A DNA stretch of 64,000 bases from Mesorhizobium sp. NBSH29 (GTDB taxonomy: Bacteria > Pseudomonadota > Alphaproteobacteria > Rhizobiales > Rhizobiaceae), in NCBI RefSeq assembly GCF_015500055.1, contig NZ_CP045492.1, positions 2,304,501 through 2,368,500 on the forward strand, read 5' to 3'. A program made the position numbers and the translations under genes. Shown here piece after piece: positions 1 to 9,102 of this stretch (within the stretch, counting starts at the first letter, position 1; each line of letters starts with the position of its first letter). The notes under the pieces are model-generated. The model made no database searches, was not told where the DNA came from, and was given only the letters and a program-made list of their open reading frames with translations.

Positions 1-281
1 TGCATGTTGTCTGTGATGATCAGCTCATCGAGGTCTCGCAGCGCACTTTGGGTGGCTTCCTTGTCCATCAAAAAGCGTGGAATGATGCCAGTCACTTTTC
101 CGCCGGCCTCGCGCGCGCCACTGGCCACAGCACCCATGACGCCCCTGATGCCTCCGCCATAGATCAGATTGATGCCCGAACTGGAAATTGCACGCCCGAG
201 ATCGCGACCTGCTTGCATGTAGCTATCGCCGTTGCCTGGAGAGGAGCCGCAATACACGCAGATGGATTGAATCGCTTTCAT
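1..281 (-). CDS. LOG family protein (TIGR00730), N-terminal part, truncated by the window edge
   Basis: The minus-strand reading frame begins at an ATG at 281 and runs off the left edge, so only about 93 residues are visible. The start MKAIQSICVYCGSSPGN and the following LIYGGGIRGVMGAVA stretch are typical of the TIGR00730/LOG family, Rossmann-like proteins that hydrolyse nucleoside 5'-monophosphates such as cytokinin ribotides to free base and ribose phosphate. The diagnostic PGGxGTxxE motif would lie beyond the edge and cannot be checked. The gene is divergent from the LysM gene, with about 80 bases between them. The substrate in this organism is unknown. Confidence 0.85.
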   Translation of the reverse strand, partial: MKAIQSICVYCGSSPGNGDSYMQAGRDLGRAISSSGINLIYGGGIRGVMGAVASGAREAGGKVTGIIPRFLMDKEATQSALRDLDELIITDNM

Positions 282-360
282 CGTTCTGATTGACCGTCAC
301 TTTGGAAGAACGTCAAGCTTAAGCCGGCTTTTTATTGTAGGGCATGCTAAAACAAGTTAC

Positions 361-1851
361 ATGAACGAGCGGCTCAGGGGCAGGAATAAAGTGGTGATAA
401 ACCCGTTCAAGGCATTTTTGTTGACCGCTGGTGGAGCAATAGGTGCTGCCGCCATTGCGTATTATTCTGGCGCTCTTGACCGATATCTGACGCCTCAGCC
501 GATCAGTCCAATTGCAAGCGTCCAGTCCGAAAGCGCGCCGGCGGCGGCGACCGAAGGCACCGCCGGCCGAATACCCCAGCAGGAGGCGGCTGTTCCCGCT
601 GTCGAAGATCAAGCTGAGAAAAGCGCTGTTGTTGCTCCCGCATTCGATATTGTCCGCGCTGAACCAGATGGCTCAATTGTGGTCGCCGGCAAGGCAGCAG
701 CCGGCGCGACCATCGAAATCGTCGGGGGCGCCCAGACGCTAGGAAAAACCACGGCTGGCCCCGACGGCGATTTTGCTATCGTTGTAGAAGAGCCGTTGAA
801 ACCGGGCAGTCACCAGTTGGTGTTGCGCGCAACAGGCGCCGAGGGTCTGGTGGCGACTTCGTCTGAAACCGCGGTCGTTTCCATTCCCGACACCAAAGAT
901 GGACAGGTTCTGGCGCTTGTTGAGAGCCCGGGTGAAGCGAGCAAGCTGATCACCGTGCCCGAACCCGTTGCCCCGTCCGATATCGCTCCGCCTCCTGCGG
1001 CTATAGAGCCAAAACCCGAAAAAGCGCTGGTAGCCAAAGCACAAGAGCCATCTGTTGCCGCTGAACCTGCGCCTGAAGTAATCGCCACTGCGCAGCCTAC
1101 CGCTCCACTGGCAACGGCCAGGCCGGTAGAACCTGTGGCGCCCCCGGTAGGCTCGGCTCCGGCATCCGCGATTGCGGCAGTTTCGGTCGATGCTGTCGAG
1201 ATTGAAGGCAGAAAGATATTCGTTGCGGGTGCTGCAGATCCGGGCCGACGCGTGCGGGTCTACGCGAACGATATCTTGTTAGGTGACGCAATCAGTTCGC
1301 CCAATGGCCGCTTCCTGATTGAGGCCGAGCGTGACTTGCCTGTCGGTGACTACATCGTTCGCGCTGATGCTCTGGAGCGTGACGGGGTGAAGGTTGCGGC
1401 GCGAGCGGCGGTTCCTTTCTCGCGTGAAGCCGGCGAAGCAATTGCAGCCGTCGCGCCAGTTCCAGTAGCGGTGGATCAGCCCGCGCCCTCCGTGCAAGTG
1501 GTTACGCCGCCAGCTGCTGAGGCGCTCAGCGATAGCGCGCCTGAACAGCTTGCAGCAGCCACACCTGAACAGCTTGCCGCAGCCGCACCAGTCTCGCCTA
1601 AGCTGGAAAGCGTCGACGGGTCTGTAATCATCCGCCGTGGCGACACGTTGTGGCAGATTTCGCGACGCGTTTATGGTCGCGGCGTGCGTTTTTCGACGAT
1701 ATATCTAGCCAATCAAAGCCAGATATCTGATCCTGACCGCATTTGGCCAGGCCAGATATTCAATCTGCCGACGAACACGCCCGAAGGCGAGGCAGCAGAC
1801 ATGTCGGAAATTGAAAGCCCGCCAGCGGACGAGACCAAGTCACCGCTTTGA
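361..1851 (+). CDS. LysM peptidoglycan-binding domain protein with an N-terminal membrane anchor
   Basis: This 496-residue protein has one hydrophobic segment near residues 18-36 and no clear cleavage site, so it is probably anchored in the inner membrane with the rest in the periplasm. Two similar beta-rich, Ig-like segments lie near residues 95-165 and 275-350 (each with a 'GxxxxxxGxFxxxxxxxLxxGxxxxxxxA' pattern). They are separated by Pro/Ala/Glu-rich linkers. A LysM domain occupies about 420-468 (RRGDTLWQISRRVYGRG, then IWPGQIFNLP), which in this family binds the glycan backbone of peptidoglycan. The architecture is common in Rhizobiales. A structural cell-wall role is inferred. No catalytic domain is visible. 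Confidence 0.85.
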   Translation: MNERLRGRNKVVINPFKAFLLTAGGAIGAAAIAYYSGALDRYLTPQPISPIASVQSESAPAAATEGTAGRIPQQEAAVPAVEDQAEKSAVVAPAFDIVRAEPDGSIVVAGKAAAGATIEIVGGAQTLGKTTAGPDGDFAIVVEEPLKPGSHQLVLRATGAEGLVATSSETAVVSIPDTKDGQVLALVESPGEASKLITVPEPVAPSDIAPPPAAIEPKPEKALVAKAQEPSVAAEPAPEVIATAQPTAPLATARPVEPVAPPVGSAPASAIAAVSVDAVEIEGRKIFVAGAADPGRRVRVYANDILLGDAISSPNGRFLIEAERDLPVGDYIVRADALERDGVKVAARAAVPFSREAGEAIAAVAPVPVAVDQPAPSVQVVTPPAAEALSDSAPEQLAAATPEQLAAAAPVSPKLESVDGSVIIRRGDTLWQISRRVYGRGVRFSTIYLANQSQISDPDRIWPGQIFNLPTNTPEGEAADMSEIESPPADETKSPL

Positions 1852-1890
1852 CTTGCATTCAATAGGTTCATCGTCTATCGACGATGAACG

Positions 1891-2226
1891 ATGAGCATGT
1901 TGGAAAACGTTGAACGCCCGATGCTCGCCATGGACACCCTGGCGCTTTCGGCAAAACTTGCGGCGCTGGCACACCCTGCCCGTATCGAAATCCTTCGCTA
2001 TGTCTCCCGTTCAGGGTGTTGCTGCTGCAAAGATGTTGTCGGACAACTTGACCTTGCCCAATCGACAGTCTCACAGCACTTGAAGATCCTGGTTGAGGCG
2101 GGACTCATTCGCTTTTCTCCAGAAAAGCAGCGCTCGCGTTATGAGGTTGATCGCGATGCGCTAGCCGGCATGTCGAGCGCGTTCACAGGCCTTTTAAATA
2201 CGTGCTGCGCCTCCGAAAGCTGCTGA
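1891..2226 (+). CDS. ArsR-family metalloregulator-like transcriptional repressor, cysteine-rich
   Basis: This 111-residue winged-helix protein has a clear ArsR/SmtB fold. KLAALAHPARIEILRYV is the first helix pair and QSTVSQHLKILVEAGLI the recognition helix, followed by a beta wing with KQRSRYEVD. Where ArsR proteins carry the ELCVCD sensor, this one has SGCCCCKDVV, four consecutive cysteines near residues 43-46, and the C-terminus carries another CC-x3-C group. These thiols suggest a soft-metal or thiol/redox ligand, but that is inference. It lies 22 bases upstream of an Atm1-type ABC exporter on the same strand, so it probably controls that gene and itself. Confidence 0.88.
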   Translation: MSMLENVERPMLAMDTLALSAKLAALAHPARIEILRYVSRSGCCCCKDVVGQLDLAQSTVSQHLKILVEAGLIRFSPEKQRSRYEVDRDALAGMSSAFTGLLNTCCASESC

Positions 2227-2248
2227 AAAAATTGAAAGCATTGACCTA

Positions 2249-4132
2249 GTGGCCTACAAAAAATCCGTATCTGCCGAATCTGGAGCAACGTTCCGGACAC
2301 TTGCAAATCTCTGGCCGTATATGTGGCCTTCCGGACGGCGCGACCTCAAATTGCGCGTAGTCTGGGCAAGTTTTTTCCTGGTGATCGCGAAACTCATCCT
2401 GGTCGGCGTTCCGTTTTTTTTCAAGTGGGCAACCGACGCGTTAAGCGGTGAGGGCCAGTCCGAGCTGCCGGTTTTGTTGCTTGGTCCGGTTATGTTGGTG
2501 TTGGCCTATACTGGTGTGCGAATCGTCCAGGCCGGGTTGAACCAGTTGCGAGATGCGCTGTTTGCAAGCGTTGGCCAGCATGCGGTGCGCCAGCTTGCCT
2601 ACAAAACGTTCGTCCATATGCACAATCTGTCCTTGCGCTTTCATCTCGAGCGCAGGACCGGCGGCCTGTCGCGCATCATAGAGCGTGGAACCAAAGGTAT
2701 TGAAACGATTGTGCGCTTCACCATCCTGAATTCGCTGCCAACCGTTCTCGAGTTCATACTTTCCGCGACGGTTTTCGCCCTTGCTTACGGCTGGCGTTAT
2801 CTGCTGGTCATGGTGCTGACGGTGGGGCTTTATACCTGGTTCACAGTACGAGCGAGCGATTGGCGCATTGCCATTCGCCGCGACATGAATGATTCCGACA
2901 CTGACGCGAACACCAAAGCCGTAGACTCGCTGCTCAATTACGAGACGGTCAAATATTTTAACAACGAAACGATGGAAGCTACGCGGTTTGATCGGTCCAT
3001 GGGTCGTTATGAGCAAGCGGCGACCCGGACCTGGACATCGCTAGGATGGTTGAACTTTGGCCAGGCAGCCATCTTCGGCCTCGGCATGGGGGTCGCCATG
3101 GTGATGTCGGCGCGCGAAGTGATGGCTGGCACGCAGACGATAGGCGATTTCGTTTTTATCAATGCAATGTTGATTCAGCTTGCCATTCCTCTGAACTTCA
3201 TTGGCTCCGTGTACCGCGAAATCCGCCAAGGACTCACTGATATCGAAAACATGTTCGATTTGCTCGATATGCCGCAGGAAGTCACCGAAAGTCCCGATGC
3301 CCAGCCACTCAAAGTGGCCTCCGGTGCCGTCGAGTTTCGCGACGTCCAATTTGCTTATGATCCGGAAAGGGAAATCCTGAAGGGGATCAGTTTTGTGGTG
3401 CCGGCTGGCAAAACTGTTGCGATCGTCGGTCCATCAGGTGCGGGAAAATCCACGATCTCCCGGTTGCTGTTTCGTTTCTACGATGTCCAGAAAGGCGCGA
3501 TCCTTATTGATGGTCAGGATATCCGTGATGTCACCATGAACAGCCTGCGCGCGACCATTGGTATGGTTCCGCAGGACACTGTTCTGTTCAACGACACGAT
3601 CGCCTACAACATCCGCTACGGTCGCCCCGATGCGAGCGATACCGACGTTTACAAGGCAGCCGAGCTTGCGCAAATTTCGGGCTTCATCGAACGCCTTCCC
3701 GGTGGTTACCAGTCGATGGTCGGCGAACGCGGGCTGAAACTATCTGGCGGAGAAAAGCAACGCGTGGCGATTGCCCGTACCATCCTTAAGGCGCCGCCGA
3801 TCCTCGTGCTAGATGAAGCAACATCGGCGCTCGATACCCACACCGAACAAGAGATCCAGGCCGCGTTGGATCTGGTGAGCCAGGGCCGCACCACCCTCGT
3901 AATCGCCCATCGGCTGTCGACAGTGATTAGCGCCGACGAAATTATCGTTCTTAAAGACGGGAAAATTGCCGAGCGCGGAACACATACACTGCTACTCGGC
4001 AAGAAGGGGCTTTATGCCTCCATGTGGGATCGTCAGCGCGAGGCTACGGAAGCCGAGGAACGCCTGCGCATCGCACGTGAAAAGGATGAGATGGGCGTGG
4101 TGGTTCGCCGTCGTCCCACCGAGTTTCAGTAG
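2249..4132 (+). CDS. ABC transporter, fused permease and ATPase, Atm1/HMT1 type
   Basis: This 627-residue half-transporter carries an exporter-type transmembrane domain (about residues 30-330) followed by one nucleotide-binding domain. Visible motifs are Walker A GPSGAGKS near 393, signature LSGGEKQR near 497, Walker B LVLDEATS near 519 and H-loop AHRLST near 553. The segments LNYETVKYFNNE and FNDTIAYNIRYGR are characteristic of the Atm1/ABCB7/HMT1 group, homodimers that export glutathione-linked sulfur compounds or metal-glutathione complexes. The start is a GTG at 2249; the in-frame region upstream is closed by a stop. A cysteine-rich ArsR regulator lies directly upstream, which favours a role in metal or thiol stress over routine Fe-S supply. 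Confidence 0.9.
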   Translation: MAYKKSVSAESGATFRTLANLWPYMWPSGRRDLKLRVVWASFFLVIAKLILVGVPFFFKWATDALSGEGQSELPVLLLGPVMLVLAYTGVRIVQAGLNQLRDALFASVGQHAVRQLAYKTFVHMHNLSLRFHLERRTGGLSRIIERGTKGIETIVRFTILNSLPTVLEFILSATVFALAYGWRYLLVMVLTVGLYTWFTVRASDWRIAIRRDMNDSDTDANTKAVDSLLNYETVKYFNNETMEATRFDRSMGRYEQAATRTWTSLGWLNFGQAAIFGLGMGVAMVMSAREVMAGTQTIGDFVFINAMLIQLAIPLNFIGSVYREIRQGLTDIENMFDLLDMPQEVTESPDAQPLKVASGAVEFRDVQFAYDPEREILKGISFVVPAGKTVAIVGPSGAGKSTISRLLFRFYDVQKGAILIDGQDIRDVTMNSLRATIGMVPQDTVLFNDTIAYNIRYGRPDASDTDVYKAAELAQISGFIERLPGGYQSMVGERGLKLSGGEKQRVAIARTILKAPPILVLDEATSALDTHTEQEIQAALDLVSQGRTTLVIAHRLSTVISADEIIVLKDGKIAERGTHTLLLGKKGLYASMWDRQREATEAEERLRIAREKDEMGVVVRRRPTEFQ

Positions 4133-4148
4133 GCGGATGCATCATGGT

Positions 4149-5009
4149 TTAGGGCCATCCTACTCCCGCTGCGGGCGCGTGATATGTAAGGACCTGTCCG
4201 GTTCTGGCCGGGCTCACCATCTGGTCGAAGCCGCGCCATTCAGCGGCCATAATATACAGGGTCTTCCGCTCGTCGCCGCCTAGCATACAGGCGAAACAGG
4301 CGCGGTCTACGGTGATTGTGTCGAGCACCTTGCCACCTTCGCATACGCGAACGCAGCGTTGATTAGGGACGTCCGCATACCAAACCGCCCCCTCGGAATC
4401 GATGCAAATTCCATCTGGGAAGCCGTCCAGGTATGCCCAGACGCGGCGATTTGCCAGCGTCCCGTCGTCGGCAATATCAAATGCAGTCAATCGCTGTCCA
4501 TGCGACTCGGCCAGGATCAAAGTGCGTTTGTCGGCCGCCACCGCCATCCCATTGGCGAACGCAATGTCGTCGGCGACTTCGGTGATAGATCCGTCTGGCC
4601 GGATAAGGACAATGGTGCCGGGCCCAAAATTCTCGCCTGGCGAAGGCTGGGGACCGCCACCATTGACATAGATGTTGCCGCGCCCGTCAACGACGATTTC
4701 GTTCCACGGGCTCTGTGAAAGGTGTTTGAGGTTAGCATGGGTGACCAGGCTGCCGTCTCGATCCTGCCGCAACAAAAGCCCATCGCGTCCTGATACGACC
4801 AGCATTCGACCATCGGGAAGCCAGTCGAAAGAATAAGGTAGTGTAGCGTTGATCGAAAAAACGATCTCCGTGTTTCCCTCGTCGTTTATGGTGACAATTT
4901 CGCCCGTTCCCCAATTTGCCACCCACAATCGATTATCGTGCCATCGCGGAGACTCTCCAAATGCAAGTCCGGTAGCGAAAACCTTGGGTTTGGTGACTCG
5001 TTTTTCCAT
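4149..5009 (-). CDS. SMP-30/gluconolactonase/LRE family protein
   Basis: The product (286 residues from this start) is a six-bladed beta-propeller of the SMP-30 type. It begins with GLAFGESPRWHDNRLWVANW and contains the metal-site signatures NEIVVDGRGNIYVNG, FANGMAVAADKRTLILAES and FPDGICIDSEGAVWYAD. Family members are Ca/Zn-dependent lactonases for sugar or related lactones; the substrate here is not predictable. The second of two adjacent ATGs is chosen because a GAAGGA Shine-Dalgarno sits six bases before it. An upstream ATG at 5045 would add 12 residues. The gene converges with the Atm1-type gene, leaving 16 bases between the stops. Confidence 0.85.
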   Translation of the reverse strand: MEKRVTKPKVFATGLAFGESPRWHDNRLWVANWGTGEIVTINDEGNTEIVFSINATLPYSFDWLPDGRMLVVSGRDGLLLRQDRDGSLVTHANLKHLSQSPWNEIVVDGRGNIYVNGGGPQPSPGENFGPGTIVLIRPDGSITEVADDIAFANGMAVAADKRTLILAESHGQRLTAFDIADDGTLANRRVWAYLDGFPDGICIDSEGAVWYADVPNQRCVRVCEGGKVLDTITVDRACFACMLGGDERKTLYIMAAEWRGFDQMVSPARTGQVLTYHAPAAGVGWP

Positions 5010-5180
5010 CATGATTCCTTCAGCAATTGCCAAGGACGATTTCACATGCGTTCTACCGACATTCGTCGTGCAAAAAGGTGCGGCAACGGGGTCGCATTTA
5101 GCCGTGGGTATTGTTGCGTTGCGGGCGAGGAGGCTTTCCGATAGATAGGCGCAACCCTGAAATTAGGTATTTTCCGGCTC

Positions 5181-5879
5181 ATGAATTTGATTGACACCAT
5201 CCGCAAAACATTCGTCCCGATCCACCGGGAGGGATGGCCCTTCATTGCGGGCTTTGCAGTGGTGACGCTGGTTGTAGGGCTATTCTCGACATTCCTGTTC
5301 TGGATCTGCCTGATACTGACAGCCTGGTGCACCTATTTTTTCCGCGATCCTGAACGCGTGACGCCTGTGGATGATCGCCTCGTCATAAGCCCCGCCGATG
5401 GAATTGTCTCGGCCGTAGGCCCGGCGCTGCCGCCGCGTGAACTGGGTCTCGGGTCTGATGAGATGACCCGTATCTCTGTGTTCATGAACGTTTTTTCATG
5501 TCACGTGAACCGTTCGCCTGTGCGTGGCAAGATCACTCGCATCGAACATCGTCCTGGCAAATTCCTCAACGCCGAACTCGACAAGGCGAGCACGGAAAAT
5601 GAGCGTAACGGCCTTGTCGTTGAAAGTCCCAACGGTACAGTCGGTGTCGTTCAGGTCGCCGGCCTGGTGGCGCGCCGCATTCTCTGCTTCGTTGAAAACA
5701 ACACGAATATCGGCACAGGCGAGCGTATCGGCCTGATCCGATTCGGTTCGCGCGTCGATGTGTACCTGCCTGCCGCCGCAACACCCCGCGTGGCTGTTGG
5801 CCAGACGGCAGTGGCCGGGGAAACGGTGATCGCTGATTTCGGCGGAGAAGCGGCAACACCTCTCGTTCGAATTTCGTAG
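5181..5879 (+). CDS. psd: Phosphatidylserine decarboxylase proenzyme
   Basis: This 232-residue enzyme converts phosphatidylserine to phosphatidylethanolamine at the inner membrane. Two hydrophobic stretches near residues 22-52 anchor it. The PSD domain begins at [10 protein letters not shown]. The self-cleavage site that generates the pyruvoyl group is the Gly-Ser pair in [11 protein letters not shown], at residues 189-190. The length fits the short, Rhizobium-type PSD-A subfamily. The gene sits seven bases upstream of pssA, so the two consecutive steps from CDP-diacylglycerol to phosphatidylethanolamine appear to be co-transcribed. Confidence 0.96.
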   Translation: MNLIDTIRKTFVPIHREGWPFIAGFAVVTLVVGLFSTFLFWICLILTAWCTYFFRDPERVTPVDDRLVISPADGIVSAVGPALPPRELGLGSDEMTRISVFMNVFSCHVNRSPVRGKITRIEHRPGKFLNAELDKASTENERNGLVVESPNGTVGVVQVAGLVARRILCFVENNTNIGTGERIGLIRFGSRVDVYLPAAATPRVAVGQTAVAGETVIADFGGEAATPLVRIS

Positions 5880-5886
5880 CGCGATA

Positions 5887-6714
5887 ATGGCTGGTTTCTT
5901 TCACAAATTCGAACCGCACGGCAGGGGAGGCCCACGCATTCAGGACGTGCCGCTGCGCATGCTGATCCCCAATTTGATCACAGTTTTGGCCATCTGCGCC
6001 GGCCTCTCGGGTATCAGATTGGCGTTCGAGCACCGGTTCGAGGTAGCGGTTGCTATGGTGCTTGTTGCAGCCTTTCTCGACGGTATTGACGGACGCATCG
6101 CGCGCCGCCTCAAGGCCCAGTCCAAATTCGGAGCGCAGATGGATTCGCTCGCCGACATCGTTAATTTCGGGGTTGCGCCAGCGTTGGTACTCTACGCTTA
6201 TCTACTCGATCGCGCGGGTTCCTTCGGCTGGATAGCAGCCCTTCTTTTTGTGATCGCTGCAGCGCTGCGCCTCGCCCGCTTCAACGTGCTTGACGAAGAC
6301 ACGGACCGACCCGCCTGGCAGGCGGATTATTTCGTTGGCGTGCCGGCTCCGGCAGGAGCTGTACTGGTGCTGCTGCCCATCTATCTTGGGTTTATAGGGC
6401 TGCCGCTAACAGTCTCAACGGCCTTCGCCGGATCGCTTTTCACGGTGGTGATAGGGCTTCTCCTGGTAAGCCGCTTGCCGGTCTACTCCGGTAAGACCGC
6501 GGGCAAACGCATCCCACGTGATCAGGTGCTTCCACTTATTTTGGGGGTCGTGCTCTATGTACTTTTGTTGTCAGCCTACACGTGGCAAACGCTCACGGCT
6601 TCCGCTATCCTCTATCTTTTACTGCTCCCGCTCAGTTTCAGGGCCTACGCCCGTAGGGCGCGCTCAGTAGAGCAACAAGCAGCCGTAGCGACTGACCCAA
6701 GCGTTTCCGATTAA
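5887..6714 (+). CDS. pssA: CDP-diacylglycerol-serine O-phosphatidyltransferase
   Basis: This 275-residue polytopic membrane enzyme makes phosphatidylserine from CDP-diacylglycerol and serine. The CDP-alcohol phosphatidyltransferase signature is complete: D-x2-DG-x2-AR-x8-G-x3-D-x3-D, seen as DGIDGRIARRLKAQSKFG followed by AQMDSLAD (about residues 66-92). Pairing with psd immediately upstream supports serine as the acceptor over glycerol phosphate. The last four bases overlap the convergent acyltransferase/acyl-ACP synthetase gene. Confidence 0.94.
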   Translation: MAGFFHKFEPHGRGGPRIQDVPLRMLIPNLITVLAICAGLSGIRLAFEHRFEVAVAMVLVAAFLDGIDGRIARRLKAQSKFGAQMDSLADIVNFGVAPALVLYAYLLDRAGSFGWIAALLFVIAAALRLARFNVLDEDTDRPAWQADYFVGVPAPAGAVLVLLPIYLGFIGLPLTVSTAFAGSLFTVVIGLLLVSRLPVYSGKTAGKRIPRDQVLPLILGVVLYVLLLSAYTWQTLTASAILYLLLLPLSFRAYARRARSVEQQAAVATDPSVSD

Positions 6715-9038
6715 GGTCCGCTATCGGCGCCAAGCTTGTTGATCGCAATGCGTTGGGCTTCCGGATAGTCTGTCTTGCCAGAACCTAACAGCGGCATTGT
6801 TTCAATCGTGACGATATCGTCGGGGATTGCGAGGCCGGCAATACCCGCCTTCTTGCCATAGGCCCTGAGTGCCTTGGCATCTGCAGCGATTTCGGTTGTA
6901 ATCAACACGATACGCTCTCCCTTGCGCTTGTCGGGCACTGACACAACTGCGTGGTGCTCTTCCGGCCAGAGTGCCTGTACCAAAACTTCCACTGCTCCAA
7001 GCGAAACCATCTCGCCGCCTACTTTGGCAAAGCGCTTGGCGCGCCCACGGATGGTAATGAAGCCATCTCTGTCAACCGAGACGATATCGCCGGTGTCGTG
7101 CCAACCGTCGACGAGCGGCTGGAGGACGCCCGGCTGTTCGGCAGTCATGTACCCCATCATGATATTCGGTCCGGCAACGAACATCCGACCGCAATCATCC
7201 ATCCCCTCGACAGGCTCCAGACGCATTCGCATGCCGGGGAATAGTCTTCCCACTGTGCCGTCGCGTCCATGGCTCGCAGTGTTGACCGCTACAACAGGCG
7301 AGGCTTCGGTGAGCCCGAACCCTTCCACGATCTCGGCTCCAAACCGCTCGCGCCAGACCCCTCGCGTTTCTTCTCTCACTGCCTCCGCCCCGGCAACAAC
7401 AAGACGCAAGCTGGAAAAGTCGCTGTCTTCGGCTGTGCGCGCATACCCGTTGAGAAACGTGTCCGTGCCCACAAGAATCGTCGGTTTCAGTTTGCCTGAG
7501 ACTTCCGGGATAAGTTTGTAGTGCAATGGCGACGGGTAGAGAAATAGTCTCACACCGATCAACAACGGCAGCACCATTCCTGCAGTCAGGCCGAAAGAAT
7601 GGAACGTCGGAAGAACATTAAGCAATGAATCATCAGGCGTAAGCGTTAGTCGCGCTTCAGCCTGCATGGCATTGCTCAGCACATTGCGATGCGACAGCAC
7701 CACGCCTTTCGGCGTGCCTTCAGACCCGGAAGTGAAGAGCAACACCGCAGCCTGTGTCGGCTCGCGCGCGACGAGAGGTCGGCGCCACATCAGGAAACCC
7801 AGTGCCTTGCTCAGGAGGGACGTTTCATCTCTCAGATCCTCAAGCCATAAGATTTTGGCTCCGGCATTCTCAACAGCGCCGACTAACGTCTGGATTTCTG
7901 CCTTCTCGACAAATGCACGCGAGGAAATAACCGTCCGAATAGTCGCCGACCGGATCGAGGAAGCGACACTGGCACACCCGGATGTGTAGTTGATCATCGC
8001 AGTGAGCCGACCGGCAGATTGCAGGCCTAGGAACGCTGCTGCCATGGCATTGGTGTTGGGCAGAAGCAGTCCGATGGCCTCTCCCGGCTGGTCGACTGTC
8101 GAAAAACGGCTAGCTAGTATGCGCGCCGCAATCAACATTCGACGGTAGCTCATTTTACCGTAAACGACATCTTCGATAATGTCGCGCTCAGGTCCAAACC
8201 TCAGGGCAGCGTCGCGAATAGCTTCAAATATGGTGCGCGACGGATTTGCTGCTGCCACGCGTGCTTCTGCCACCCTGTCAAACAGTGCGCTCGACGGCGT
8301 CGACTGCTGCAGCCCGGCCCGCTCCATCATCTCGGTTACAGTCATCGGATCGAGCACCGCCAGCCGAAGTTCGGGGAACCATCGGCGCGGCGCATGCGCT
8401 GCCGGTGTTAGCGACATCGGCAGATGCCTTGCCCCACCGACCACCACGGGTACGATGCGTGCGTCGGCCTTGAGTGCTATGCGTGCAACCGCACGAAACA
8501 GCCGAAATTCTTTCGTGCCCGGTTCCGCAGCGTCTGGCAGGTACACGGCAAGCCGGCCTTTGCCGCGCAGGTGCCGCACCAGACGCCGGCTGACAAATAC
8601 ATGTTCAGTGTTAAATGCGATTGTGCGTCCCAGTTCCCGCCACGGCTCTAGCCAACTCGCCTTGGCCGAATAATCATCAAGTATGTGGAGCGTCTGCTCT
8701 GGCAGCAATGCAAGCATCAGTGCTGGGTCTATCTTCGAGCGGTGCGACACCGCGTAAATAACAGGTGTGTCGGTGTTTCGAAGAATACTCGCCTTGCGGT
8801 CGTCGATCCGCCAAGCGAGCTTAAAAGGTGCGTAAAGCGCAGCCTGGCGAAAAGGAAGTCCGAGCGTGAACTTCAAAGCTAGAGACACAGCCAGAAACGC
8901 AGCTGCCGCTGCGAATAGCATCCCGAAAATAAGGATCAAGCCGCGCCTCCCAGTCAAAAAAAATGCCAAATCTCTGGTTGTTCGCAGGCGGCAAAGTAGC
9001 GGATGACACGTGAACGTCAATCGCCATATGGCATACAA
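6711..9038 (-). CDS. Acyl-[acyl-carrier-protein] synthetase fused to 1-acylglycerophosphate acyltransferase (Aas-like)
   Basis: The 775-residue protein joins two enzymes. The N-terminal third is a PlsC-type acyltransferase with the HX4D motif HRSKID at residues 99-104. The remainder is an AMP-forming acyl-activating enzyme with the P-loop FTSGSEGTPKG near residue 431, then GFGLTEASPVV, WHDTGDIVSVD and a C-terminal lysine in LGSGKTDYPE. E. coli Aas has the same order and re-acylates lysophospholipids, so membrane repair or fatty-acid salvage is inferred. A hydrophobic segment near 34-55 fits membrane attachment. The start is uncertain: the assigned ATG gives a long N-terminus, and ATG codons further in are possible. 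It converges with pssA with a 4-bp overlap. Confidence 0.88.
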   Translation of the reverse strand: MYAIWRLTFTCHPLLCRLRTTRDLAFFLTGRRGLILIFGMLFAAAAAFLAVSLALKFTLGLPFRQAALYAPFKLAWRIDDRKASILRNTDTPVIYAVSHRSKIDPALMLALLPEQTLHILDDYSAKASWLEPWRELGRTIAFNTEHVFVSRRLVRHLRGKGRLAVYLPDAAEPGTKEFRLFRAVARIALKADARIVPVVVGGARHLPMSLTPAAHAPRRWFPELRLAVLDPMTVTEMMERAGLQQSTPSSALFDRVAEARVAAANPSRTIFEAIRDAALRFGPERDIIEDVVYGKMSYRRMLIAARILASRFSTVDQPGEAIGLLLPNTNAMAAAFLGLQSAGRLTAMINYTSGCASVASSIRSATIRTVISSRAFVEKAEIQTLVGAVENAGAKILWLEDLRDETSLLSKALGFLMWRRPLVAREPTQAAVLLFTSGSEGTPKGVVLSHRNVLSNAMQAEARLTLTPDDSLLNVLPTFHSFGLTAGMVLPLLIGVRLFLYPSPLHYKLIPEVSGKLKPTILVGTDTFLNGYARTAEDSDFSSLRLVVAGAEAVREETRGVWRERFGAEIVEGFGLTEASPVVAVNTASHGRDGTVGRLFPGMRMRLEPVEGMDDCGRMFVAGPNIMMGYMTAEQPGVLQPLVDGWHDTGDIVSVDRDGFITIRGRAKRFAKVGGEMVSLGAVEVLVQALWPEEHHAVVSVPDKRKGERIVLITTEIAADAKALRAYGKKAGIAGLAIPDDIVTIETMPLLGSGKTDYPEAQRIAINKLGADSGP

Positions 9039-9102
9039 GGCGTATTCGTGGCTGCGTTGATTGCCGCCACGACACTGATTCCGCGATAGCAGAATCTGAG
9101 GT

